From JAKLHL01 sp964411885 (GTDB lineage Bacteria > Bdellovibrionota > JAFGOL01), in assembly GCA_964411885.1 (NCBI GenBank), contig CAYPMK010000018.1, forward strand, positions 1 to 27,025: 27,025 nucleotides of DNA, given 5' to 3'. The translations under genes were made by a program, and so were the position numbers. Shown piece after piece: positions 15,851 to 24,196 of the stretch (positions are counted from its first letter, which is position 1; every line of letters starts with the position of its first letter). The notes beneath the pieces are model-generated. The model did not search any database, was not told the origin of the DNA, and saw only the letters and a list, made by a program, of their open reading frames with translations.

Positions 15851-16885
15851 TTATTTTAATACTGTCCAATCAAGAACTATTTTACCTGAATTACCAGACG
15901 CCATAAGTTCAAAACCTTTTTCAAATTCTGTCACAGGGAACCTATGGGTTATTACCGGTTTTATATCCAGACCACTTTGCAACATCGCTGTCATCTTGTA
16001 CCAAGTCTCGAACATTTCTCGTCCATATATACCTTTCATAAAAAGACCTTTAAAGATGACCTTATCCCACTCTATACCTGAACCACTTGGGAGTATTCCC
16101 AACAACGCTATTTTTGCTCCCATCCTTACAGTGTCTATCATATCGTTAAAAGCATGTATGCTTCCAGACATCTCAAGACCTATATCAAAACCCTCTGTCA
16201 TTCCTATTCTCTTCATCACCTCTTTTAATTTTTCATTCTTAACATTAACACAATGTTCTATGCCAATCTTTTTTGCAAGGTCTAACCTATATTCATTCAT
16301 ATCTGTAATTACAACTTTCCTTGCGCCAACGTGTTTTGCAACAGCACCAGCCATTATACCTATAGGACCTGCACCAGTTATAAGAACATCCTCTCCTATA
16401 AGATCATAAGATAAAGCTGTGTGAACTGCATTACCAAATGGATCAAAAATTGCCGCCTCATCATCTGAGATTTCATTAGGCAATGGAAAAACATTGACTG
16501 CCGGCATAACAAGATATTCTGCAAAAGCACCGGGTATATTAACACCAATACCCTTTGTGTTTATACAAAGATGTCTCTTTCCTGCTCTACAGTTCCTGCA
16601 ATGTCCACAAACAACATGCCCTTCTCCAGAAACTCTTTGACCTATTTTTAATCCAGTAACAGCTGATCCAAGCTCTGCTATTTCACCAACAAATTCGTGC
16701 CCTACTTGCATTGGAACAGGGATTGTTTTTTGTGACCACTCGTCCCAGTTATATATATGTACGTCAGTACCACAAATAGCCGTCTTACGTATCTTTATAA
16801 GAACATCATTTTCTTTTATGGATGGTTTCGGTATATCTTCCATCCAAATACCTTTTTTTGGATATTTTTTTACTAATGCCTTCAT
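15851..16885 (-). CDS. tdh: L-threonine 3-dehydrogenase
   Basis: A zinc-dependent medium-chain dehydrogenase oxidising threonine to 2-amino-3-oxobutyrate with NAD+. From the ATG at 16885 it has 344 residues (family about 341) and begins with the characteristic MKALVKKYPKKGIW. The catalytic zinc site starts with ICGTDVHIY. The structural zinc cysteines lie in CGHCRNCRAGKRHLC. The NAD fold shows GAGPIG. The longer in-frame start at 16972 adds 29 residues that match nothing in the family, and the GGAG ahead of 16885 favours the shorter form. It is followed by kbl, so NADH, glycine and acetyl-CoA are the products of the operon. That NADH is the signal Rex reads and a possible substrate of HydABC (inference). 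Confidence 0.95.
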   Translation of the reverse strand: MKALVKKYPKKGIWMEDIPKPSIKENDVLIKIRKTAICGTDVHIYNWDEWSQKTIPVPMQVGHEFVGEIAELGSAVTGLKIGQRVSGEGHVVCGHCRNCRAGKRHLCINTKGIGVNIPGAFAEYLVMPAVNVFPLPNEISDDEAAIFDPFGNAVHTALSYDLIGEDVLITGAGPIGIMAGAVAKHVGARKVVITDMNEYRLDLAKKIGIEHCVNVKNEKLKEVMKRIGMTEGFDIGLEMSGSIHAFNDMIDTVRMGAKIALLGILPSGSGIEWDKVIFKGLFMKGIYGREMFETWYKMTAMLQSGLDIKPVITHRFPVTEFEKGFELMASGNSGKIVLDWTVLK

Positions 16886-16906
16886 ATTGTTTGTGTCTCC
16901 TTTTAC

Positions 16907-16933
16907 TTTTTTATGATTTAATAACATAAAAAA
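16907..16933. promoter_or_regulatory. 27-bp dyad between divergent tdh and eamA
   Basis: Perfect 9-bp arms TTTTTTATG and CATAAAAAA flank a 9-bp centre. TATGAT (16912-16917) is a -10-like hexamer for eamA. TATGTT on the other strand (16927-16922) could serve tdh. The -35 elements are weak on both sides, which suits an activated or regulated promoter. The dyad could be a shared operator. Confidence 0.4.
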
Positions 16934-16950
16934 GACAGGAGGAGAACAGA

Positions 16951-17847
16951 ATGCTTTATCTTTTAATTGCATCTTTAATATGGGCTTTTTCTTTTGGATT
17001 AATAAAGACCAACCTAACTTCTATAGACCCGAACATAGTGTCTTTCATAAGACTAGCTATATCCCTTTTGATCTTCCTGCCTCTCATAAAGATGAACAGC
17101 ATCCGCTCTAAACATCAGAGCCATAAAGTAAGAAGACAACTCCTGCTAATAGGAGCCATACAATTTGGTCTTATGTACGCAACCTACATTTACTCTTTCC
17201 ACTTCCTAAAAGCTTACGAGGTTGCATTATTCACAATACTAACACCTATATACGTAACACTGCTCAATGACCTTATAAACAAAAAGCCACTAGATCTTCC
17301 TGCACTAACGTCTGCATTAATAGCGGTGCTCGGAGCTGGATACATAGTTTATTCAAAAATGAGCGACAATATTTTCTTGATCGGAGTAATACTGGTACAA
17401 GCATCTAACGTATGTTTTGCAATAGGCCAGATATATTATAAGAAACTAATGAATAAATACTCAGACCTTCAAAGCCAAGATGTTTTTGGATTCCTATACG
17501 CTGGAGGGGCTGGAGTAGCCTTAATACTTTCGTTCATATCAGGTGGGTGGAATAATTTTTATCCTACAGGAGAACAAATATCTGCACTAATATACCTTGG
17601 AGTAATAGCTTCTGGAGTTGGGTTCTTTTTATGGAACCTAGGGGCAGTTAAAGCAAAGGTGTCTAGCCTGGCGGCCATGAACAATGCAAAGATACCACTC
17701 GCTGTACTCTGCTCTATTTTTATATTTCAAGAATCTGCTGATTGGAAAAGACTCCTCATCGGTGGAAGCATAATGATAATAGCGGTAATAATAAGTGAGC
17801 AGGAAAAAATAAAGTCCAGATGGCCTTTTAAAAAACTAGGATTATAA
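16951..17847 (+). CDS. EamA/DMT-superfamily transporter
   Basis: A 298-residue membrane protein with about ten transmembrane helices arranged as two EamA repeats. The first is MLYLLIASLIWAFSFGLIK onward and the second begins near residue 140. DMT permeases of this type export or take up amino acids, other metabolites or drugs. The substrate cannot be read from the sequence. AGGAGG lies nine bases before the ATG. It is transcribed away from tdh-kbl across a 65-bp gap with a shared dyad, which would fit export of amino acids such as threonine or glycine (inference). Its stop codon ends one base before that of the convergent HU gene. The C-terminus is basic and probably cytoplasmic. Confidence 0.85.
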   Translation: MLYLLIASLIWAFSFGLIKTNLTSIDPNIVSFIRLAISLLIFLPLIKMNSIRSKHQSHKVRRQLLLIGAIQFGLMYATYIYSFHFLKAYEVALFTILTPIYVTLLNDLINKKPLDLPALTSALIAVLGAGYIVYSKMSDNIFLIGVILVQASNVCFAIGQIYYKKLMNKYSDLQSQDVFGFLYAGGAGVALILSFISGGWNNFYPTGEQISALIYLGVIASGVGFFLWNLGAVKAKVSSLAAMNNAKIPLAVLCSIFIFQESADWKRLLIGGSIMIIAVIISEQEKIKSRWPFKKLGL

Positions 17848-17848
17848 A

Positions 17849-18136
17849 TTAGCTGTTCTTTACAGGCTCTAATTCTTCTTTAAGTTCTTTTCCTACCTTA
17901 AAGAAAGGCAATCTTTTTGGAGGAACTGTTATTGATTCGCCTGTTTTTGGATTTCTTCCAGTATAAGAACCATATTCCTTATTAACGAAAGAACCAAATC
18001 CACGAAGTTCTATTCTGTCTCCACCGTCTAATGCATTCTTCATTTCACCGAATACAGTATCCACAATGGTTTCTGCTTTCTTTTTAGGTATATTTGCAAA
18101 CTCAGAGAATTTTAAGATAAGTTCTGATCTGTTCAT
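17849..18136 (-). CDS. HU/IHF-family DNA-binding protein
   Basis: A 95-residue histone-like protein of normal HU length. It bends and compacts DNA as a dimer. Visible are the N-terminal helices (MNRSELILKFSEFANIPKKK), the beta-arm with GRNPKTGE and the arm-end VPPKRLPFFKVGKEL. HU and IHF subunits are hard to separate by sequence alone. A strong GGGAGG lies upstream of the ATG, and a separate promoter is placed at 18180-18208, so it need not depend on the peptide-transporter operon 76 bp upstream. It ends in a short acidic/basic tail. Confidence 0.93.
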   Translation of the reverse strand: MNRSELILKFSEFANIPKKKAETIVDTVFGEMKNALDGGDRIELRGFGSFVNKEYGSYTGRNPKTGESITVPPKRLPFFKVGKELKEELEPVKNS

Positions 18137-18179
18137 TGTTAGAAGACCCTCCCTTGTTCTTTAGCTACATTTTCTAGTC

Positions 18180-18208
18180 ATACTATTCATTTTGCTTTTT
18201 AATGTCAA
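18180..18208 (-). promoter_or_regulatory. Promoter of the HU gene
   Basis: On the minus strand, TTGACA (18208-18203) and TAGTAT (18185-18180) are 17 bp apart. They sit just downstream of the OPT transporter stop codon and about 45 bp before the HU start, in a 76-bp gap with no other structure. Confidence 0.65.
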
Positions 18209-18212
18209 GCAC

Positions 18213-20093
18213 TTATATCCTATTCTTAACAGAGCTCCTCCATAACAGAACAGAGGACACCAGTATAGCCAAGACAGAGAGTGTTGTTATAACTTGTTCA
18301 CTCAAATACGAGGCTAATGAAAGGTCCATTTTTAAGAAAATAAATAAGGCAACCACTATCCCCATCAATGATTCACCCGCAATCAAACCTGAACTAAAAA
18401 GTATACCGGGATCTTTTGATTCTTCCATAAAGGTCTTTTTATTGACCAGATATCTAATAAATCCACCTATCAGAATAGGGACAGCAAGTGTAACTGGAAG
18501 ATATATACCAACAGCTATAGGCATTATATATATTCTGAACTTTGAACCTTTCTTAGCAAGGTATAGTTCATCAACTAAGATACAAACTATAGCGAGTATT
18601 ATACCTATTACGACCATGTTCATAGGCATGGTCCCTTCCCCAAATATTGCTTTTGCTATGTTAGCAAAAAGATTTGCTTGTGGCGCTTTAAGACCAACAC
18701 CGATAACATATGCCTTGTGTAGCAACACAAGCACAAGAGGAATAAACAACGCAGAAACCACACCACCTATTATAAGACCTATCTGCTGATACTTTGGTGT
18801 ACCACCAACTATATAACCAGTTTTAAGATCCTGAGAAGTATCTCCACCTATACTAGCTGCAACACATACAACACCAGCTATACCGAGTGTTGATATGATA
18901 GCTGAATGATCTCTATAACCTAAAAGTAACAAAACTATCGACGTAAATATCAAAGCACATATTATCATGCCAGACACAGGGTTGTTAGAGCTACCCACAA
19001 GTCCGGTTATATAACTAGATACAGCCACGAATGCAAAGGCACAAATAGCCATTATAACTGTAGCTATTAAGCCTAATGAACTATGATTAGTTATGTATCT
19101 ATATAAGAAGAACATCCCCACCAATGTAATAGCAAAAGAAATAAGAATGGATATTATTCCCATATCTCTTTCTGTTCTCTTAACCTGAACATCTTTATTA
19201 ACTTTAAGAGAACTACTTATATGAGAAACCCCTTTGAATATCCCCTTTCGCATACTAATGATGGACCATACTCCACCGACCAACATACAACCAACACCTA
19301 TATAACGAACCTGAGAACTCCAAAGCTCCCAAGAAATATCAAGCATAGAAGCATTTTCCATTCCAACTGGAGTACCCAATAAAGGAATTGCAACACTCCA
19401 TCCTAAAAAACCACCTAGAAAAACAAGAAAAGATACATCTAGGTTTATTATGTATCCTATACCAAGCAAAGCCATAGAAACATCACTTCCGACGTAAATA
19501 GCTCTGCCACCAAGACCAGTCGCCCATTCAACTGTACCTTTTAACATATTGAGTGCAGAACCAAGGAATTTAAATATTCCTCCAACTATTACACCCATAA
19601 AAATAGGTTTGAACTGCGATCCACCTTCTTCTCCAGCTATAAGAACTTCTCCACAGGCCACACCCTCTGGATATGAAAGTTCTTTTTCCTCTACTATAAG
19701 CACCTTCCTTAACGGGATCATAAAAATAACACCAAGAAGAACTCCACAAATACCCATTATGGCTGTAGGCCAGAATTTAAAATCTGTCCACGCTCCAACA
19801 AAAACAAGTGCTGGTATGGTGAATATTATTCCAGACGCAACAGAAGTTCCTGCACTGGCAACTGTTTGTACTATATTATTCTCAAGTATAGTTCCTCTTT
19901 TAAGCACTCCTCTTAATATAGCCATAGAAACTACCGCCGCTGGTATAGATGAAGCTACTGTCATACCGGCGTAAAGACCTAAATAAACATTTGCGGCACC
20001 CAAAACAACAGCAAGAATAGTCCCAAGTATTACTGCCCTGAGTGTAAATTCAGGGATACGTTGGTCGTGCTTAATAAAAGGTTCTTTATTCAT
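18213..20093 (-). CDS. OPT-family oligopeptide transporter
   Basis: A 626-residue polytopic membrane protein of the bacterial OPT family, driven by ion gradients, for uptake of oligopeptides or peptide-like chelates. It shows the family's N-terminal LGAANVYLGLYAGMT stretch, the ILENNIVQTVASAG motif (about 70-83), an SSNNPVSGM loop and the GGDTSQDLKTGYIVGGTP loop. About 14-16 hydrophobic segments are visible. Its ATG follows the stop of the POT gene by 2 bp, so the two transporters share a transcript and probably a purpose: taking up peptides of different lengths. It is of normal length with no sign of damage. The exact substrate range is unknown. Confidence 0.93.
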   Translation of the reverse strand: MNKEPFIKHDQRIPEFTLRAVILGTILAVVLGAANVYLGLYAGMTVASSIPAAVVSMAILRGVLKRGTILENNIVQTVASAGTSVASGIIFTIPALVFVGAWTDFKFWPTAIMGICGVLLGVIFMIPLRKVLIVEEKELSYPEGVACGEVLIAGEEGGSQFKPIFMGVIVGGIFKFLGSALNMLKGTVEWATGLGGRAIYVGSDVSMALLGIGYIINLDVSFLVFLGGFLGWSVAIPLLGTPVGMENASMLDISWELWSSQVRYIGVGCMLVGGVWSIISMRKGIFKGVSHISSSLKVNKDVQVKRTERDMGIISILISFAITLVGMFFLYRYITNHSSLGLIATVIMAICAFAFVAVSSYITGLVGSSNNPVSGMIICALIFTSIVLLLLGYRDHSAIISTLGIAGVVCVAASIGGDTSQDLKTGYIVGGTPKYQQIGLIIGGVVSALFIPLVLVLLHKAYVIGVGLKAPQANLFANIAKAIFGEGTMPMNMVVIGIILAIVCILVDELYLAKKGSKFRIYIMPIAVGIYLPVTLAVPILIGGFIRYLVNKKTFMEESKDPGILFSSGLIAGESLMGIVVALFIFLKMDLSLASYLSEQVITTLSVLAILVSSVLLWRSSVKNRI

Positions 20094-20095
20094 AA

Positions 20096-21397
20096 TTAAT
20101 GTATTCCATGCATCCAGCGCTTAATATATTTTCTAAGCACTAGTAGCAATAATGCAGCACCAAGAGCAGTAGCAACAGGGAATAAGAAGAACTTAACGTG
20201 ATTAATCTTGTCATACATTCCTGCAAACTGACCTGCAAGTTTATTTGCTATAAAGTTAGCAAGGAACCACGCTCCCATTAAAGCAGAAGCATACCTTGCT
20301 GGAGAAAGTTTGGTTACTAATGAAAGTCCTACAGGAGAAAGACATAGCTCTCCAAGTGTAAGAAACAAATATGCTCCTGTAAGCCACAGTACGCCAACTT
20401 TGCCGTAAGCATAATTAACGTGGGCGGCAACAGCCATAAGAACAAAACCAAATGCTAATAGTGTTAGTCCCCAAACAAATTTTGCAGGTGTTGATGGCTC
20501 TTTTTTATTCTCAGCTAGTTTTATCCATAGTCTAGAAAAAACCGGTGCAAAGGCCAAAATGAAAACTGCGTTCAAAGAAACAAACCAAGAAGCTGGAACT
20601 TCCCAGTTTATGAAAGGCAATACTCTGTTAGTAGATTCAGAAGCAAACAGCGTTAAGGAAGCACCATTCTGTTTGAATGCAAACCAAAAGAATATTACGA
20701 AAAAACCCATTATGAATATAACTTTTATTCTATCCTTTTCTGTTTTTGAAAGAGGTTCACAGGTTGTAGCAGAACTGTTTTTAGCTTTATGAGAAGCTGG
20801 AAGTTCCCCAAGTGTCCCAAGATATTTTTTCTTTCCAAGCAGGAAAGTAAAAAGACCAATTATCATTCCAACTCCAGCAGCAAAAAAGCCCCACTGCCAA
20901 GCAACCTTTTCACCAAGAAAACCACAAACTATAGGAGCTATGGCCGCACCAAGATTTATGCCCATGTAAAATATTGTAAAACCAGCATCCTTTCTTGGAT
21001 CATCTTTTTCATATAAATTTCCAACGAGAACAGATATATTGGATTTAAAAAGACCGTTACCTATTATAAGAAGTGCTACTCCTAAATAAAAAGCACTAAC
21101 AGAGGCTGTATAAGGAACACTAAATAGCACAAATTGCCCTGCCGCAATGGTTAACGCACCTGCTATTATGCATTTATTAGGTCCAAAAAATCTATCGGCC
21201 AAGTATCCACCAAGTATAGGGGTAAGAAATACAAGACCAATGTACCAACCATAGATATTACCTGCAACCTCTGTGCTCCAACCAAAATAATTCTTCATAA
21301 AAAGCACAAGTAATGCAAGCATCCCATAAAAACTGAATCTTTCCCACATTTCAACAGAGAACAAAAGATAAAGACCTTTTGGATGCGATGTCTTCAT
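20096..21397 (-). CDS. POT/PTR-family proton-coupled di-/tripeptide transporter
   Basis: A 433-residue major-facilitator-type symporter. The proton-coupling motif ExxERF is present at 16-21 (EMWERF). GGYLADRFFG marks the loop between helices 2 and 3, and FTIFYMGINLGAAIAPI matches the PTR2 signature. Around twelve transmembrane helices are visible. It imports di- and tripeptides with protons. The Shine-Dalgarno GGAG is just ahead of the ATG and a clear promoter lies at 21439-21466. It leads a two-gene peptide-uptake operon with the OPT transporter. At 433 residues it is somewhat shorter than E. coli DtpA-type proteins (about 500). Confidence 0.93.
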   Translation of the reverse strand: MKTSHPKGLYLLFSVEMWERFSFYGMLALLVLFMKNYFGWSTEVAGNIYGWYIGLVFLTPILGGYLADRFFGPNKCIIAGALTIAAGQFVLFSVPYTASVSAFYLGVALLIIGNGLFKSNISVLVGNLYEKDDPRKDAGFTIFYMGINLGAAIAPIVCGFLGEKVAWQWGFFAAGVGMIIGLFTFLLGKKKYLGTLGELPASHKAKNSSATTCEPLSKTEKDRIKVIFIMGFFVIFFWFAFKQNGASLTLFASESTNRVLPFINWEVPASWFVSLNAVFILAFAPVFSRLWIKLAENKKEPSTPAKFVWGLTLLAFGFVLMAVAAHVNYAYGKVGVLWLTGAYLFLTLGELCLSPVGLSLVTKLSPARYASALMGAWFLANFIANKLAGQFAGMYDKINHVKFFLFPVATALGAALLLLVLRKYIKRWMHGIH

Positions 21398-21438
21398 AAA
21401 AAAATCTCCTTTTTGAATGTTTTTTCTTCTATGGTCTC

Positions 21439-21466
21439 AATATATATAGAAGTTTAGATTTTTCAA
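21439..21466 (-). promoter_or_regulatory. Promoter of the peptide-transporter operon
   Basis: On the minus strand, TTGAAA (21466-21461) is followed after 16 bp by TATATT (21444-21439). Each hexamer is one base off consensus. It would start transcription about 35 bp before the POT start codon. The 130-bp divergent gap 21398-21527 holds this and the opposing radical SAM promoter and nothing else I can name. Confidence 0.6.
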
Positions 21467-21509
21467 TAAAATAAATGAATTAAAACTATCTATTAAACAC
21501 AATAGAGTA

Positions 21510-21515
21510 TATAGT
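21510..21515 (+). promoter_or_regulatory. Possible -10 of the radical SAM gene, giving a very short leader
   Basis: TATAGT matches the -10 consensus at five of six positions and ends 12 bases before the ATG at 21528. The leader would be about six bases, too short for a normal ribosome-binding site, and none is visible. No good -35 is seen. Confidence 0.35.
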
Positions 21516-21527
21516 ACCTTGCGTTAA

Positions 21528-23288
21528 ATGAAGAACATACTTTTTACATCTGTGGTTGGTCCATACGGTACTTTAAGTGAATGGTCCAGATATAAAAACC
21601 CAATGAGCTTGCTGACAAATCAAGTTACCAGAGGACAACTCTACTATCAGGTAGAGATGTTCTGTAACACTTGGGCTTTTGATGTTTTTGCAACTAATAT
21701 AAATGCAAACACTGCAATTCTAGATTTTCCGTCGGTAAAACAACTAGAAAAGGTCTTAAGAACAGGAAAATGGGATAGAATAGGCATATCTGCCATAATC
21801 CCTAATTTTGATGCCCTATTAAAAACATATCAGGTAATAAGATCAACGTTACCGAACACCCCCATAGATATTGGTGGTCACATAGTTAACGACGATGAAG
21901 TAATACAAGAACTAACAAACAAGATGTTAGAGATATATCCTAAAGAAAAATTCAACACCTATGTGTCCTGCTCAAACACAGACATGGATAATTACAAGGG
22001 TGTAACGTTTGTAAAGATGGATGGTTTGGATTATTATGCAAAGCTTAAAGGATTTGGACCCAGAAAAAAACACACTTTTTTTGCACCACTTTCAATAGCA
22101 AGTATAGAAAAACGCGTTATGGGACTTTCTGTATCAAAAACATCTAGTGGTCTTATAATCACAGACGTTGGATGTCCTATGAAGTGCGACTTTTGTTCCA
22201 CATCACATAAGTTTAAAGGTAAGTTTATAAGTTTTATAAACACAGCAGAAGACGTCTTAAAGGTAGCAGATGCACATGCAGAACAAGGCAGGACAGAGAT
22301 GTTCATTATGTCAGAGAATTTTTCTCTAGACCACAAAAGAGCATTAGAACTACTTAAACTCATGGAAGAACAAAAAAAGGCCTATTCCTTTAACGTATTC
22401 TCTTCTGCAAACGCTTTAATTAAATTAGGTGTAGAGAACATAGTAAAACTTGGTTATTGTTTTGTTTGGATTGGTTTAGAGGAATCTACCGGTAAAACGT
22501 ACAACAAAATGGACAATATCGATCTTAAAAAACTCGTAAAAGAACTTCAAGCTCATGGAGTAGAAGTACTTGGTTCAACGATAATTGGTTTTGAACATCA
22601 AACCATGGAAGATATAAATAGAGAAATAGAACATGCTCTTTCATACAACTGTGTTTACAATCAATTTATGTTATTCATGCCTGTACCGGGAACAGCCTTG
22701 TGGGACAGGATGAAAAAAGAAGGGAAGATAAAGAAAAATTTCCCTTGGATAGAAACACATGGGCAATCGATACAGAACTGGAACCACCCTCATTTGAACG
22801 ATAAAGAAACAGAGAAAAGATTGGACACAGCTTTTGAACAAGATTTTGAAGTGCTAGGACCTTCATTATATAGAATGATGAAAGTACATAGAGATGGCTA
22901 TCTAAAGACAAAAGACTGGGATCACGAACTGGTTCAAATAAGACGTAAAAGAATGAAAAAGAATTTCGTATTCTACATACCAATACTACAAGCAATGTAC
23001 AGGGACCTAAAAAAAATTGGACACCCTTTAGCAATGGACGTTAAAAAATTAAGAACATCCTTGATAAAAATAACTGGGTGGAAAGGCTTCATAAGCCGAC
23101 ACACTTTATCCCCATACATGAAATTTGCACTCTCAAGAGAGAAAAAAAGATTTAAGAAAAACCTTTTGCTTCAAAAAAAGGGGAGCCCTAATTGTAGCAT
23201 CACTCATTACGGAAATATAGATTACAAATATCCTGCAGGTGTACCAAAACCAAGAAAGGGTCACAAGGCCGTAGAGATAACTTTATAA
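21528..23288 (+). CDS. Radical SAM protein with B12-binding-like N-terminal domain
   Basis: A 586-residue protein. The N-terminal 130 residues look like a cobalamin-binding Rossmann fold as in class B radical SAM enzymes (RIGISAIIPNFDALL, then DIGGHIV). The usual DxHxxG cobalamin-histidine motif is not obvious. The [4Fe-4S]-binding CPMKCDFC motif lies at 216-223 (C216, C220, C223). A TIM-barrel part follows, with MSENFSL, GLEESTGKTYNKM and STIIGFEHQT, the last typical of the family. The C-terminal 150 residues are strongly basic. Such proteins methylate or rearrange small molecules, lipids or cofactors. The substrate is unknown. It is transcribed alone, opposite the peptide transporters. There is no ribosome-binding site, but the MKNILFTS start is what the family would predict. 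Confidence 0.85.
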   Translation: MKNILFTSVVGPYGTLSEWSRYKNPMSLLTNQVTRGQLYYQVEMFCNTWAFDVFATNINANTAILDFPSVKQLEKVLRTGKWDRIGISAIIPNFDALLKTYQVIRSTLPNTPIDIGGHIVNDDEVIQELTNKMLEIYPKEKFNTYVSCSNTDMDNYKGVTFVKMDGLDYYAKLKGFGPRKKHTFFAPLSIASIEKRVMGLSVSKTSSGLIITDVGCPMKCDFCSTSHKFKGKFISFINTAEDVLKVADAHAEQGRTEMFIMSENFSLDHKRALELLKLMEEQKKAYSFNVFSSANALIKLGVENIVKLGYCFVWIGLEESTGKTYNKMDNIDLKKLVKELQAHGVEVLGSTIIGFEHQTMEDINREIEHALSYNCVYNQFMLFMPVPGTALWDRMKKEGKIKKNFPWIETHGQSIQNWNHPHLNDKETEKRLDTAFEQDFEVLGPSLYRMMKVHRDGYLKTKDWDHELVQIRRKRMKKNFVFYIPILQAMYRDLKKIGHPLAMDVKKLRTSLIKITGWKGFISRHTLSPYMKFALSREKKRFKKNLLLQKKGSPNCSITHYGNIDYKYPAGVPKPRKGHKAVEITL

Positions 23289-23300
23289 ATAATTTATAAA
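23282..23300. repeat. 19-bp AT palindrome spanning two convergent stop codons
   Basis: TTTATAAAT and ATTTATAAA are perfect arms around a single A. They contain the stop codons of both the radical SAM gene and cdd. With no GC in the stem it would be a weak terminator at best. Confidence 0.5.
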
Positions 23301-24181
23301 CTAACAACTCTAAATTTTGCTTTTGGTGAAATAGCTTTTAGCAGTGTTCTTATACTCTCTTCGTGTTTTACTGGAGCGTCTTTTTTTTCTGCGAGCACTA
23401 CTTGAGAAATATCTTCATATGGATAACCCAGACTCACCATTTTTATTATCGCTGCTATCATTGGTGATATAGAAGGATTAAATGCCGCATTCTCTATATA
23501 AAAGCCTTTATGCAAGTTACCATCTTTGGTTTTTATCACTACACCAGAATATGAAGAACTATAAGGAGCATATGATTCATTTGCCATCATCAAGGCAAAA
23601 CGAACCATTTCATCTTTCTCTTTATCGTCTATTTTTATTTTATTATCCCTTTTTGAATAGATGGATATATCTATATCAAGATTATCTGGGCCAAAAGGTT
23701 CTGGCAATAATGAACCAAGATAACGAGGCTTTTTGCCAACAACAAGAACTTTAAGATCTTTTGCCGCTCCTTTAACTTCGTTCAAGAACTGTCTGCAATG
23801 GCCACAAGGCTCGGCAGAAACAGCTATCTTGTCTAGTCTGTCATACTCTAAAAAACTAAGTACAAACAAAAATTGTTCTGCATGCACTGTTTGTGCAATG
23901 GGAACAGATCTAAATTCTAGGTTATTACCAAAATATATTTTTCCAGTTCTAGATATGCCTACTGCTCCAACGTAATAATTAGATATTGGTGGGCGAGCAT
24001 TTCGTTTTGCAAGTGGAACAAGTTCCAACAATAGTTTTTCTGTACCAAGACCATATTTAGCTTTTAAATTTTGTACTTCTTGTTTATTGAATACAAATTT
24101 ACCGACTGGGACATCATCAATTAAGCTGGAATACGAGTTAAAGACACTAAGAAGTGAACATAGGATCAAACTAAGGAACAT
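23294..24181 (-). CDS. cdd: Cytidine deaminase, two-domain dimeric type
   Basis: A 295-residue enzyme that deaminates cytidine and deoxycytidine to uridine and deoxyuridine. It matches the E. coli form (294 residues) in plan. The active N-terminal domain has zinc ligands His100 (TVHAEQ), Cys126 and Cys129 (PCGHC) and catalytic Glu102. It is followed by a non-catalytic C-terminal copy (SYAPYSS, ENAAFNPSISP, VLAEKKDAP). AGGAGG five bases from the ATG fixes the start. The first 20 residues are very hydrophobic (MFLSLILCSLLSVF), unlike E. coli, and resemble a signal sequence without a positive n-region. It may just be a divergent N-terminal helix. The gene lies 15 bp after tdk in a nucleoside-salvage pair. 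Confidence 0.93.
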   Translation of the reverse strand: MFLSLILCSLLSVFNSYSSLIDDVPVGKFVFNKQEVQNLKAKYGLGTEKLLLELVPLAKRNARPPISNYYVGAVGISRTGKIYFGNNLEFRSVPIAQTVHAEQFLFVLSFLEYDRLDKIAVSAEPCGHCRQFLNEVKGAAKDLKVLVVGKKPRYLGSLLPEPFGPDNLDIDISIYSKRDNKIKIDDKEKDEMVRFALMMANESYAPYSSSYSGVVIKTKDGNLHKGFYIENAAFNPSISPMIAAIIKMVSLGYPYEDISQVVLAEKKDAPVKHEESIRTLLKAISPKAKFRVVSL

Positions 24182-24196
24182 AAAGACCTCCTGTAC

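Noticed and set aside
16886..16972. Longer start for threonine dehydrogenase
   Set aside because: The additional 29 residues match nothing in the family and run into the divergent permease gene; GGAG supports 16885.
18202..18789. 195-codon plus-strand frame opposite the OPT transporter
   Set aside because: Complement of a conserved membrane protein; Thr/Ile-rich composition is typical of such shadows.
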